64,000 bases of DNA, taken from positions 100,707,087-100,771,086 of the forward strand of contig CM067322.1 of assembly GCA_034231615.1 (NCBI GenBank). Direction: 5' to 3'. Of the stretch, positions 49,901 through 53,564 are shown in pieces. The translations under genes were made by a program, and so were the position numbers. Positions within the stretch are counted from its first letter, which is position 1, and each line of letters begins with the position of its first letter. The stretch is from Meghimatium bilineatum. Lineage: Eukaryota > Mollusca > Gastropoda > Stylommatophora > Philomycidae. The notes beneath the pieces were generated by a model. That model did no database searches. It saw only the letters and a program-made list of their open reading frames with translations, and had not been told where the DNA came from.

Positions 49901-51135
49901 AGGCTGTTGTCATGTACATTCCCCTCTAATGGTGGATGCATTTGCTATTTACATTCCACTCTCATGTTGGAAGTTGTTGTCATTTACATTCCACTCTCAT
50001 GTTAGACGTTGTTGCCATGTACAGTCCATTCTCATGTTACTGGTTGTTCTCATGTACATTCCACTCTCTTGTTAGAGGTTGTTGCATTGTAAGCTGCATT
50101 CTTCTTCTAGAGTTTTCCCCTCGGCTCCTTGTTGTAAATCTCTACCCTCGCTGTTTACCTGGAATCCCGGAACATTCAGTGTATATAGCGATATAATCAT
50201 CATCAGTGACATCATCAGTGACATCATCAGTGACATCGTCAGCGACATCATCAGTGACATCATCAGAGACTTCATCAGTGACATCGTCAGCGACATCATC
50301 AGTGACATCGTCAGTGATGTTATCTTGGCAAGTAAAATATACCTCTTTTGGTGTTGGCACACTTCTTGCAACCTCGAAAGTTAGTCCAATTTGGTTATAC
50401 CAGAGCTTCATAACCATCAAAAATAGTGGAAGTTCTGATAACCCAGACGCCACGACCTCCAGTTTTAATGAATGATGTTGTGTGACGTTATCACAGAGCA
50501 ACTGTTTTATTTCAGATTCCACGTTCCCGTTGTGCTATGTTCTCCACTTTTTGCCCTGAATAATAATGAACTGTGTATAGCTTCCCATGTCTTCCCAGTG
50601 TTTACCAGTCCTATCCTCCAACTATAGAATCACTCGTGCTGACCAATGCAACAGTTGCTTCTGAGTGTGTCATCCATGACATTCCTAACTTAGTCTGGAA
50701 CCCTTGTGATCTGGAATGTTTCTGTGAAGTCGGTGTTTTTACTACTGTCCGCTGATGCCTCGCACGTATGTCTTGGTCCAAAAATATCTCATTTTCATGG
50801 TTACTAGAACTAACCTGTATCTCATTACCACGATAGAGGTATCATTAGGTAGACACCTAAATTAATTATACACCATTGGAAATTAGAAGAAAATCAACAG
50901 TTGTATCCCATAGCTCCACAGGGAACAAGAAGATCACCAGTTTATGTTTTCCCTCAACGTTGCGACTGAAAAGTCGGTGAGTTCAAAACCATTGATAATC
51001 TAAAAAATGTCTTATTTCAAGCACAAACCAATTGTTAATTTTTTTTTTTTTGGTTTCAGAATTTACCGAATTCTCAGGTTGTCAAGTCTGAAAGTCTATG
51101 AAAATCTGGCCGATGACATTATGTTCAAAGAATGA
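20571..51135 (+). CDS. SLC46A-like: SLC46-like proton-coupled solute transporter gene B, complete (7 coding exons)
   Basis: Coding exons: 20571-21338, 25053-25214, 28623-28811, 35809-35956, 39046-39129, 42499-42655, 51060-51135. Junction phases are 0, 0, 0, 1, 1, 2, all borders are GT/AG, and the sum is 1584 nt = 527 residues plus stop. About 71 cytosolic residues precede 12 hydrophobic spans. MFS motif A between spans 2 and 3 reads [10 protein letters not shown] (164-173). The loop after span 1 has N-glycosylation sites at N111 and N125. [12 protein letters not shown] (349-360) after span 7 is the SLC46 hallmark, seen as TLYELSTPLCW in the human folate transporter SLC46A1 from memory. SLC46 proteins import folates, steroid conjugates or bacterial muropeptides at plasma or lysosomal membranes. 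The substrate here is unknown. The tail is shorter than in gene A. Confidence 0.9.
21590..21742. repeat. Minisatellite, 25-bp unit, 6 copies
   Basis: Unit contains ATGATCAGAACATGCGAATC. The last unit runs directly into the LINE fragment that follows, so the array sits at its 5' truncation point. Intron 1 of gene B. Confidence 0.88.
21742..22130 (+). pseudogene. LINE reverse transcriptase C-terminal fragment
   Basis: Translation shows [30 protein letters not shown], then after a frameshift [22 protein letters not shown] and [17 protein letters not shown] better preserved relative is at 26490-26865. The catalytic region is missing. Inside intron 1 of gene B. Confidence 0.8.
22252..22310. repeat. 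(CACATA)n microsatellite
   Basis: About nine hexamer units, beginning TTACACATACACATACA. Intron 1 of gene B. Confidence 0.9.
22497..22556 (+). pseudogene. LINE reverse transcriptase scrap (last codons)
   Basis: ACGAGACAGAGAGTTATGGA translates to the last line of the RT family seen at 30830 (DRELWR..., then STRHDT and a stop). Only about 20 codons. Confidence 0.55.
22680..22995. repeat. Minisatellite, 64-bp unit, about 5 copies
   Basis: Unit contains AATAATCAACATTCCCCAGC and TGTTGCTGTGTGAACTGTCA. One copy is shortened (missing ACATA). Wider surroundings (21340-22680) carry looser repeats of ATAAACAATCAACATTCTAG, from which it may have grown. Intron 1 of gene B. Confidence 0.85.
23050..23237. 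repeat. Minisatellite, 17-bp unit, about 11 copies
   Basis: Unit ATTTCATATGGTTACAT, with GGCT and CACG variants arranged as a higher-order block of about five units that appears twice. Intron 1 of gene B. Confidence 0.85.
24055..24595 (+). pseudogene. LINE reverse transcriptase fragment, decayed
   Basis: After a 12-bp triplicate (ATCTTGGGGCAG, 24057-24094) come RT C-terminal pieces in several frames: [24 protein letters not shown], then [20 protein letters not shown] and [12 protein letters not shown]. The same family is at 40620-41000. Inside intron 1 of gene B. Confidence 0.72.
24608..25036. repeat. Minisatellite, 43-bp unit, 10 copies, abutting gene B exon 2
   Basis: Unit contains GTCATACTTCGTACATCATA and TTCATTGTTAAATAGTCTGA. 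The variants ACATCAGAC, ACATCATAC and ACAACATAC alternate in blocks. It ends 16 bp before the exon 2 splice acceptor. Confidence 0.9.
25053..25214 (+). CDS. SLC46A-like: Gene B exon 2 (residues 257-310)
   Basis: Acceptor TTTTTCCTAG, donor AAGGTCAGT, 54 codons, phase 0 at both ends. It completes span 5 (IGAGYLI), encodes span 6 ([20 protein letters not shown]) and the motif [11 protein letters not shown] that opens the central cytosolic loop. A 43-bp minisatellite ends only 16 bp before the acceptor. Confidence 0.9.
25215..26485. other. Intron 2 of gene B, left part; short repeats only
   Basis: AT-rich intronic DNA. Three copies of TATCATACATTCTATGGA (about 25810-25862) and three of TGTATACATTCATATTTCTG (about 25877-25935) are present. 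No gene is supported. Confidence 0.5.
26490..26868 (+). pseudogene. LINE reverse transcriptase C-terminal fragment, open frame
   Basis: About 119 codons open: [45 protein letters not shown], then [18 protein letters not shown] and a stop. This is the C-terminal tail of a LINE RT, the same family as 21742-22130. Truncated at the 5' side. Intron 2 of gene B. Confidence 0.85.
27168..27882. repeat. Minisatellite, 28-bp unit, about 25 near-identical copies with palindrome
   Basis: Unit AATTGTGCACAATGTAATCT plus CCATCAAT. Almost all copies are identical, far more uniform than the other arrays. Each contains the perfect 12-bp palindrome ATTGTGCACAAT. Intron 2 of gene B. Confidence 0.95.
28000..28216. 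repeat. Two short arrays: 21-bp x4 and 16-bp x5
   Basis: AAATACCTACATTCAGAACAG repeats at 28000-28085, then ATGAAACTATGACTAA at 28139-28216. About 55 unique bases separate them. Intron 2 of gene B. Confidence 0.88.
28623..28811 (+). CDS. SLC46A-like: Gene B exon 3 (residues 311-373)
   Basis: Acceptor TTATTTCCAG, donor CTGGTGAGT, 63 codons, phase 0 at both ends. It encodes the end of the central loop ([13 protein letters not shown]), span 7 (about 327-351), the family hallmark [12 protein letters not shown], and the start of span 8 ([10 protein letters not shown]). Confidence 0.92.
28840..29015 (+). repeat. tRNA-derived SINE-like element, copy 1
   Basis: Contains an exact Pol III B-box GGTTCGAATCC at 28866, then a body with TTTATAGAGTGGATTTTTTG, GCTGAGATCC and GCTACGGAGTTACGTGCTG. 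The same body occurs inverted at 62740-62930. The A-box half is not recognisable here, so this copy may be 5'-truncated. It lies just after exon 3 of gene B. Confidence 0.65.
29016..29805. other. Intron 3 of gene B; poly-G and a 36-bp duplicate
   Basis: No gene supported. A G-run lies at about 29313-29328, and a 36-bp direct repeat (AGAGGGGGGGGCTGAGTTGT) at about 29633-29690. Confidence 0.45.
29810..30852 (+). pseudogene. LINE reverse transcriptase, 3' half, nearly open, with GAT tail
   Basis: Read through one frameshift near 30030 and one near 30620: [39 protein letters not shown] (RT block 4), [20 protein letters not shown] (catalytic YADD intact), [64 protein letters not shown], and the C-terminal [18 protein letters not shown]. 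It is followed by (GAT)n, the tail of this family (also at 17755). It lacks the endonuclease and fingers. Intron 3 of gene B. Confidence 0.9.
30911..31840 (+). mobile_element. Mariner-type DNA transposon, internally deleted
   Basis: 29-bp perfect inverted repeats (AGGCGTGTTCAAATGAAAAC plus GGGACTTGT) at 30911-30939 and 31810-31838, bordered by TA on both sides (30909-30910 and 31841-31842, with an extra CG at the right end). The span of about 930 bp is shorter than the roughly 1.3 kb usual for mariner. The transposase is cut internally, so the element can only move if a transposase is supplied elsewhere. It sits in intron 3 of gene B. Confidence 0.92.
31070..31718 (+). pseudogene. Mariner transposase, N- and C-terminal parts joined by a deletion
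   Basis: Frame 1 gives the DNA-binding domain: [52 protein letters not shown]. At about 31246 the sequence jumps to [15 protein letters not shown] in another frame, so the middle of the protein, with the first catalytic aspartate (TGDETW block), is gone. The C-terminal part is open to a stop and keeps [12 protein letters not shown] (second aspartate) and [20 protein letters not shown] (third, spaced as in D,D34D mariners). It is defective as an enzyme. Confidence 0.92.
31868..33090 (+). repeat. Dispersed SINE-like element expanded by an internal 40-bp minisatellite
   Basis: Outer parts match the dispersed element at 1241-1420: the head GGCGTTCATTCTCAAACT at 31875 and the end CACATCCGTCTTCGGCGG at about 33066. 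Between them a 40-42 bp unit (GCAGGACACATTCTCAAACT, then CCCACTGGATCTCTCTTGTA) is repeated about 27 times (31920-32985). The first unit is the element's own sequence, so the array arose by copying part of the element. Variants (CTCTCTCTT, GCAGCAGG, GATACATT) are clustered. Intron 3 of gene B. Confidence 0.88.
33243..34142. repeat. Minisatellite, 17-18 bp unit paired as about 35 bp, about 50 units
   Basis: Alternating ATTATTGAATCCACAGAAG and ATTATTGAATCCACAAAAAA half-units, giving a higher-order period of about 35 bp. It ends exactly where the RNase H remnant starts. Intron 3 of gene B. Confidence 0.9.
34143..34540 (-). pseudogene. I-type LINE RNase H fragment
   Basis: On the minus strand: [28 protein letters not shown] (catalytic glutamate), [15 protein letters not shown] (aspartate), and [18 protein letters not shown], where the final catalytic aspartate is cut off by the minisatellite. 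This is an RNase H domain as found at the C-terminus of I-clade LINE ORF2. A fuller copy of the family is at 36291-37015. Intron 3 of gene B. Confidence 0.82.
34555..34745. repeat. Minisatellite, about 35-bp unit, 5 copies
   Basis: Unit contains GGATGACTTCAAAACAACAA. Copies are diverged. A short TATGTTGTATGT run follows at 34785-34850. Confidence 0.8.
34938..35440 (+). repeat. Dispersed repeat of unknown class, copy 1
   Basis: Marks: GATTCATATAAGGTT at 34959, CCAGGAGCAC near 35058, ACACACTTCTAG near 35072, CTGCTACAAAAGGACAAAGG near 35168, ATCCATGGGGG near 35220. The same marks in the same order occur at 44952-45420. No ORF or RNA signal is recognised. It lies in intron 3, just before the exon 4 array. 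Confidence 0.7.
35485..35808. repeat. 36-bp array of exon 4 splice acceptors, exactly 9 units
   Basis: Each unit runs GTCCTGATGTGCTTATATTA then CTGTATGTTACTACAG. The last unit ends at the real acceptor of exon 4, and the exon begins GTCGTGATG, nearly the same as each unit's start. So the unit spans intron end plus exon start. Seven units end CTACAG and two (ending 35736 and 35772) CTATAG. In the exon 4 frame the two TAG ends are stops. Confidence 0.95.
35809..35956 (+). CDS. SLC46A-like: Gene B exon 4 (residues 374-422)
   Basis: Acceptor ACTACAG, donor TATATGTAAGT, 148 nt, phase 0 to 1. It encodes span 8 ([14 protein letters not shown]), a short basic loop and span 9 into 10 ([20 protein letters not shown], then YSTAMMYI). 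The 36-bp array before it repeats the acceptor, and the 20-bp array after it repeats the donor. The chosen borders are those that give phase 1, matching exon 5. Confidence 0.88.
35957..36121. repeat. 20-bp array of exon 4 splice donors
   Basis: GTAAGT occurs at 35957 (the exon 4 donor), 35977, 36016, 36036, 36056, 36076, 36096 and 36116, with GTAAGA at 35997. The regular unit is GATGTAAGTATTATTTTATT. TTCTATTGTTGTAA-type repeats continue to about 36290. Confidence 0.9.
36278..37028 (-). mobile_element. 5'-truncated I-type LINE with 13-bp target duplication
   Basis: The element body is 36291-37015 in minus orientation, bordered by ATTCTATTGTATT at 36278-36290 and again at 37016-37028. The inner ends are the RNase H and tail coding region (5' side, at 37015) and a short TAACTAATTAAC tail (3' side, at 36291). 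The target duplication plus an intact RNase H frame imply a fairly recent insertion into intron 4 of gene B. Confidence 0.85.
36296..37012 (-). pseudogene. I-type LINE RNase H domain and C-terminal tail
   Basis: RNase H block with all four catalytic acids: IVYTDGSVE (D), [11 protein letters not shown] (E), [11 protein letters not shown] (D) and [20 protein letters not shown] (D). A frame change near 36570 leads to the tail [46 protein letters not shown] and a stop. RNase H degrades the RNA strand after first-strand synthesis in I-clade elements. Reverse transcriptase is missing through 5' truncation. Confidence 0.88.
37195..37312. repeat. Minisatellite, 26-bp unit, 5 copies
   Basis: Unit AGCATACACGCACAGTTTAT plus GAAGTA, near perfect. 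Intron 4 of gene B. Confidence 0.9.
37315..37950. other. Intron 4 of gene B, no feature recognised
   Basis: Unique sequence. The ORF at 37478-37717 has no family features. Confidence 0.4.
37955..38450. repeat. Minisatellite, 28-bp unit, about 17 copies
   Basis: Unit TTCAACCCTGGTACAAAACA plus ATTAATAG. Nearly all copies are identical and only the ends diverge. Intron 4 of gene B. Confidence 0.93.
38530..38612. repeat. Short direct duplication
   Basis: AACAACACTGCAGATATAGA plus CATTATTAATCA appears twice in a row. Intron 4 of gene B. Confidence 0.8.
38887..39019. repeat. Minisatellite, 22-bp unit, 6 copies, before gene B exon 5
   Basis: Unit TTTATGGAAATGTATATATT plus AG, alternating TATATA and TCTATA forms. 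It ends 26 bp before the exon 5 acceptor. Every unit ends in TTAG. Confidence 0.9.
39046..39129 (+). CDS. SLC46A-like: Gene B exon 5 (residues 423-450)
   Basis: Acceptor TCACATGTTAAG (weak pyrimidine tract), donor CAAGGTAAGA, 84 nt, phase 1 at both ends. It encodes span 10 [19 protein letters not shown] and the motif MASPSEQG, which matches the (S/T)EQG that precedes span 11 in SLC46 proteins. A better-looking acceptor at TTTGCAG (39080) gives the wrong phase and drops half of the span, so it was not chosen. Confidence 0.82.
39310..39545 (+). pseudogene. LINE reverse transcriptase tail, decayed
   Basis: Pieces [40 protein letters not shown] and VTPLPLVIG correspond to the end of the RT at 13760-14645. 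Frameshifts are present. Intron 5 of gene B. Confidence 0.7.
39550..40020 (+). pseudogene. LINE reverse transcriptase C-terminal fragment
   Basis: Translation: [57 protein letters not shown], stop at 39784, then [12 protein letters not shown] and [17 protein letters not shown]. It belongs to the LINE families with a GRPRKRW tail and starts where the previous fragment ends. Intron 5 of gene B. Confidence 0.8.
40025..40575. other. Intron 5 of gene B, no feature recognised
   Basis: AT-rich intronic sequence without supported genes. Confidence 0.4.
40620..41035 (+). pseudogene. LINE reverse transcriptase fragment interrupted by (GA)n
   Basis: Pieces [50 protein letters not shown] and TNIYEAHKK, of the family at 24055-24595. 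A (GA)n run at 40955-40995 follows and reads as an Arg-Glu repeat. Intron 5 of gene B. Confidence 0.72.
41274..42325. repeat. Minisatellite, 34-36 bp unit, about 31 copies
   Basis: Unit GACAATGAAACACTTGCTGT, then GTAGACATGTTTTT, with variants GGCATG/GACATG/GTATG, TTTTTG/TTTGTG/TTTATG and an extra AT (GACAATATGAAAC). Left-end copies lack ACACTTG. Minus-strand ORFs through it reflect lack of stops only. It ends about 175 bp before gene B exon 6. Confidence 0.9.
42499..42655 (+). CDS. SLC46A-like: Gene B exon 6 (residues 451-502)
   Basis: Acceptor TGTTTATAG, donor TTTGGGTAAGT, 157 nt, phase 1 to 2. It encodes span 11 ([18 protein letters not shown]), an external turn ([10 protein letters not shown], with a possible glycosylation site) and span 12 ([17 protein letters not shown]). 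Confidence 0.92.
42896..44838. repeat. Minisatellite, 15-bp unit, about 130 copies (1.9 kb)
   Basis: Unit ATACCGCATACTCAG, with CCCAG, TTCAG, TCCAG and AACGC variants forming 30-bp or longer higher-order patterns. The unit is a multiple of three, so frames stay open (691 codons of a MRYLS-type pentapeptide on the minus strand). Intron 6 of gene B. Confidence 0.95.
44945..45425 (+). repeat. Dispersed repeat of unknown class, copy 2, with 60-bp internal array
   Basis: Shares GATTCATATAAGG, CCAGGAGCATAACACACACT, TCTGCTACAAAAGACAAAGG and ATCCATGATGGG with copy 1 at 34938-35440. Here a 60-bp segment (CAGATTTGATGACCCATCCA and CAGTGATGGCACATCTACCG) is repeated four times (45111-45300), while copy 1 has it once. 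Intron 6 of gene B. Confidence 0.75.
45426..45738. other. Intron 6 of gene B, no feature recognised
   Basis: AT-rich. The hydrophobic ORF at 45500-45724 does not resemble a known family and overlaps no conserved element. Confidence 0.4.
45742..46345. repeat. Minisatellite, 20-bp unit with inverted arms, about 30 copies
   Basis: Unit TGTTGTAGAAGATCTACAGG. Within it TGTAGA and TCTACA are complementary arms around AGA. The variants GTAGAAAGACTAC and TATAGATCTA keep complementary arms. Intron 6 of gene B. Confidence 0.92.
46346..46865. other. Intron 6 of gene B; possible decayed tRNA-like SINE
   Basis: At 46596-46680 a stretch CCTGTAGCTCGCTGGTTGCG looks like a tRNA A-box region, but no clear B-box follows. 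A TTAG-rich stretch lies at 46430-46500. No gene is supported. Confidence 0.35.
46868..47349 (+). pseudogene. I-type LINE RNase H end and C-terminal tail with internal minisatellite
   Basis: Starts [20 protein letters not shown] (counterpart of the HAGVxGNERADxLA RNase H block) and [15 protein letters not shown], then a repeat-expanded stretch, then [67 protein letters not shown] and a stop. It is followed directly by a TAAC-type tail and the 12-bp array. The Cys-rich end is reduced to one cysteine. Intron 6 of gene B. Confidence 0.83.
47005..47094. repeat. 16-17 bp minisatellite inside LINE coding sequence, 6 copies
   Basis: Unit TCGAGCTGACGTTTTG, which repeats the codons for the D-R-A-D-V segment of the LINE tail. 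Relatives at 12215 and 62263 have this segment once. Confidence 0.85.
47343..48085. repeat. 12-bp minisatellite grown from a LINE 3' tail, about 60 copies
   Basis: Begins at the LINE stop codon as CTAACTAACTAAACAACAAA and becomes regular ACTAGACAACTA. TAAC-type tails of 8-12 bp or pure (ACTA)n follow other LINE ends in the window (13446, 36291, 54634). The right end passes to (CCAA)n and CCCAACCCAACC at 48088-48165. Intron 6 of gene B. Confidence 0.92.
48325..48356 (-). ncRNA. Hammerhead-like core in left arm (minus strand)
   Basis: Minus strand reads CTTGATAAAGACC, TTTT, then GGTAGAAACGTC. This resembles the hammerhead order CUGAUGA, stem II, GAAAC, and hammerhead motifs have been described in Penelope-like terminal repeats. 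Stem II is only 3-4 bp and CUGAUGA is altered to UUGAUAA, so activity is doubtful. Confidence 0.4.
48563..48970 (-). pseudogene. GIY-YIG endonuclease domain of a Penelope-like element
   Basis: Key pieces: [20 protein letters not shown] and [12 protein letters not shown] (the GIY...YIG strands, here VIY...YIG, with the following arginine), [15 protein letters not shown], and [20 protein letters not shown] with the catalytic glutamate. It fits the C-terminal nuclease of Penelope-like retroelements, where a CxxC pair precedes GK.YIGET. The second cysteine is replaced (CKRR). The frame is open for 135 codons but the RT that should precede it is missing, so it is a truncated copy. Confidence 0.88.
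49333..49367 (+). ncRNA. Hammerhead-like core in right arm (plus strand)
   Basis: Plus strand reads CTTGATAAAGGCC, TTTT, GGTAGAAACGTC, the mirror partner of the left-arm motif with one change (AGACC to AGGCC). Conservation in both arms supports a structural role, though the core departs from the hammerhead consensus. Confidence 0.4.
49550..50088. repeat. Inverted minisatellite: two arrays in opposite orientation
   Basis: Left arm 49550-49790: units around CTCCAACATGAGAGTGGAAT plus GTACATGACAACAAC. Right arm 49803-50088: the complement, ACATTCCACTCTCATGTTGG plus AGGTTGTTGTCATGT. The centre is at about 49796. Unit about 38-40 bp, about six copies per arm. Intron 6 of gene B. Confidence 0.9.
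50196..50318. repeat. 12-bp minisatellite, about 10 copies
   Basis: ATCATCAGTGAC with ATCGTCAGCGAC variants. Intron 6 of gene B. Confidence 0.9.
50319..50925. other. Intron 6 of gene B, no feature recognised
   Basis: Unique sequence. A T-rich acceptor-like site at 50505-50514 (TTTTATTTCAG) has the right phase for an alternative last exon but lacks support (see rejected items). Confidence 0.4.
51060..51135 (+). CDS. SLC46A-like: Gene B exon 7, C-terminus (residues 503-527)
   Basis: Acceptor after a 16-base T-rich tract (GGTTTCAG). It encodes (G)[15 protein letters not shown] and a short acidic tail, stop TGA at 51133-51135. Compared with gene A the frame is shifted by one base near 51126. 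Beyond the stop the alternative frame still aligns with the gene A tail (DVISEN against GMISEN), so the longer tail was probably lost in this copy. Confidence 0.87.
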
Positions 51136-51252
51136 TTCTCAGAGAAAAGATGTTCAATTTGTAGATGATGATGTGATTTCTGAGAATAGAAAGTCTATTT
51201 TCTGACGGACTGGATGTATAAAATATGACATAAACGGTATCTCGACAAACAA

Positions 51253-51452
51253 TTATTTTGACAGATTTAATGATAGATTTTATATCTTGAAAGACTTAAT
51301 GATAGATTTTATATCTTGAAAGACTTAATGATAGATTTTATATCTTGACAGACTTAATGATAGATTTTATATCTTGACAGACGTAAAGATAGATTTTATA
51401 TCTTGACAGACTTATAATGATAGATTGATATCTTGACAGACTTAATGATAGG
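51253..51452. repeat. 29-bp minisatellite in 3' flank of gene B, about 6 copies
   Basis: Unit ATGATAGATTTTATATCTTG plus ACAGACTTA. Gene A has a related single stretch (CTAATAGGCTGAAATATCGAC at 2938). Confidence 0.85.
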
Positions 51453-51744
51453 CATATATCGACATACTAACAGAAATGAACATTCCAACAGAACCGTAGA
51501 CCGACTGTTATCCTGACAGATGAACCTGTCTTTCAGAAACACACATTCTAGTGATAATTTATTTACTTGTACAGTGGCGTCATTTGTGTATGTTGCATTA
51601 AAATAATCATGAACAATTATTGTGGTTATGTGTATGTTGCATTAAAATAATCATGAACACATATTGTGGTTATGTTTATGTTTCAAATCCTGGTTCCTGT
51701 AAATTAAGACAGTGATCACAAATGTAAACTAGAAAGTTGTTCAA

Positions 51745-51857
51745 CTGGATACAACTCTAGAAACAACTGGATACAACTCTAGAAACAACTGGATACAACT
51801 CTAGAAACAACTGGATACAACTCTAGAAACAACTGGATACAACTCTAGAAATAACTG
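51745..51857. repeat. 22-bp minisatellite, 5 copies
   Basis: Unit AACTGGATACAACTCTAGAA plus AC, starting exactly where the A/B homology ends (GTTGTTCAACTGGATA). Confidence 0.88.
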
Positions 51858-51859
51858 AA

Positions 51860-52465
51860 AAACAACTCCAGATCGCCCTGGAAAACAGCCCAGATAACCT
51901 CAGACTATATAATTCAGTATAAATAAGGCCAGGGTCTGAAATTTACTTCTAAAAATAAAGCCATTCTCCCATTTTCCTGTACAATTCTAGCATCTCCATC
52001 ACACATCTGGTAACTGAGTTTCTGAGAAGCGGTAAGGAATGGGGATGATATACCCGTTTTATTTATTTTTTGTTGTTGAAGATAACCTAAAAACAAAAAC
52101 CAACCCAGGTCACGACAAAAATTACGAAAAAAATAACTAAAGCACACCCCCCCCCATACGACTATTAAAAAAATCTAGATCTATATAAAAATCCCTGGCT
52201 GCTGTTTCGCTGACGTGCACTCATGCGGAACAGTGGAAAAGGTAATATATGACCGCACATGACTATAAAAAGCAGAATATCTAAACCAGCACACACTTGT
52301 AAAAACGGCACCAAGATTAAACAAACAAGGACTATAGAGAATGCAATGCGCCAGAGTACACACATAATAGACACATAAGCATTTCTAAGACGTGGTCAAT
52401 TCTATGGCAAACACCTACAGGGAAGTTATTGGAATTTTCAAACATGTATCAAACATGTATGTATT
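51860..52465. other. Intergenic DNA, no feature recognised
   Basis: AT-rich sequence with a short C-run at about 52147-52155. No gene is supported. Confidence 0.4.
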
Positions 52466-52469
52466 GTAT

Positions 52470-53560
52470 TTATTTCATTACTACATCCCAACGTCCTTTA
52501 TACCTGGTCTCCATCTCTTTTATGTCCTGATGGAACCTCTCTTCCTGCTCGTCACTCATTGATCCAAGATTCTCGGGAAACCGATCCATATGCGAGAATA
52601 AATAATGCACTTTTATGCTCATGTTGCCTCCAAGGTTTTTGAAAGCAGTCAGCATATTATTGACAACTTCTTCATAGTTACTGGCTTTGGTGTTGCCCAA
52701 AAAATTCTTCACAACCAGAACAAAGGCCTTCCATGCTTCCAATTCCACTTTGTTCATTGATTTTTCAAACTCAGGATCTCTGATGAGCTAACGAACTTGA
52801 GGACCATCAAAAATGCCACCTTTCAACCTCTCTATGGTTAATCCTGGAAAAGCGCGACACAAGTATGTGAATCAGCCACCATCCTTGTCCAGTGCTTTGT
52901 AAACTGTTTAATCAAGTCAAGCTTGATATGCAGCGGTGGGAATAGTATCTTGTTTTTGTCTACCCGAGGATTGTTGACGATGTTCTGTGATCTACCCGGC
53001 ACCAATTCTTCTCATGCAGGCCAATCCTTCTTGGTATAGTGCTGAGACCTGCCCCTACTATCCCACATGCACAGAAAGCAGGCGCACTTTGTAAAGCCAG
53101 ACTGTTGTCCCAATATGAAATTCACCATCTTCAAGTCAACACAAATATATCACTCGTGCTGATAATAAGAAACTTTATCCAGAACATACTTCATCGCTTC
53201 ATACTTCTCCTTCAGTGTAGTCGAGTGAGCAAGGGGTACAGAAGCAAACTGATTGCCATTGTGAAGCAGAACACATTTTAGTGATCTCTTGCAGCTGTCA
53301 ATGAACAGTCTCCAATCTCTGGGTTCATAATGTTCACCATGTTTTATACCAAAATACACATGGTAAGCTTGCTTTATGAAAGTTGTGACTGGATTCCTAT
53401 TAGAAACGAGGGTGTATTCACCGCAGATGTAGCAGAATATGATAGGCTTATTTCTGCAACATCTTCTAGTTGAAGAGATTTTAATCACTTGAAACCTTAA
53501 AAATATCCCCCAAAAATTAGCAATACACGTGAAATCTTCATAATTTGTATATTCCAAGAT
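52470..53560 (-). pseudogene. Broken gene of a transposon-like family (zinc-associated domain plus FPENLG...ERFHQD block)
   Basis: On the minus strand, in pieces: FCYICGEYTLVSNRNPVTTF and AYHVYFGIKHG (N-terminal C-x2-C type domain), then after a deletion DSCKRSLKCVLLHNGNQFAS, EKYEAMKYVLDK, VDLKMVNFILGQQSGFTKCA with CFLCMWDSRGRSQHYTKKDW, PPLHIKLDLIKQFTK, and at the end MNKVELEAWKAFVLVVKNFL, LFSHMDRFPENLGSMSDEQE, ERFHQDIKEMETRYKGRWD. I recognise these blocks from a multicopy, probably transposon-derived protein family common in arthropods and other invertebrates. I cannot name its superfamily. Stops, frameshifts and an internal deletion make it a pseudogene. Lies between genes B and C. Confidence 0.75.
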
Positions 53561-53564
53561 AGAT

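Larger units (their letters stand above)
50930..51750 (+). repeat. Tandem segmental duplication, copy in gene B
   Basis: Counterpart of 2240-3205. It covers the intron 6 end, the last exon, and about 600 bp of 3' flank. Compared with gene A this copy has a 29-bp array (about 51253-51450, unit containing ATGATAGATTTTATATCTTG) where gene A has a single unit-like stretch, and a 22-bp array at the far end. Confidence 0.85.

Noticed and set aside
50515-50665. Alternative last exon of gene B after TTTTATTTCAG
   Set aside because: Phase is possible, but the encoded tail resembles nothing, while 51060 matches the last exon of gene A at protein and DNA level.
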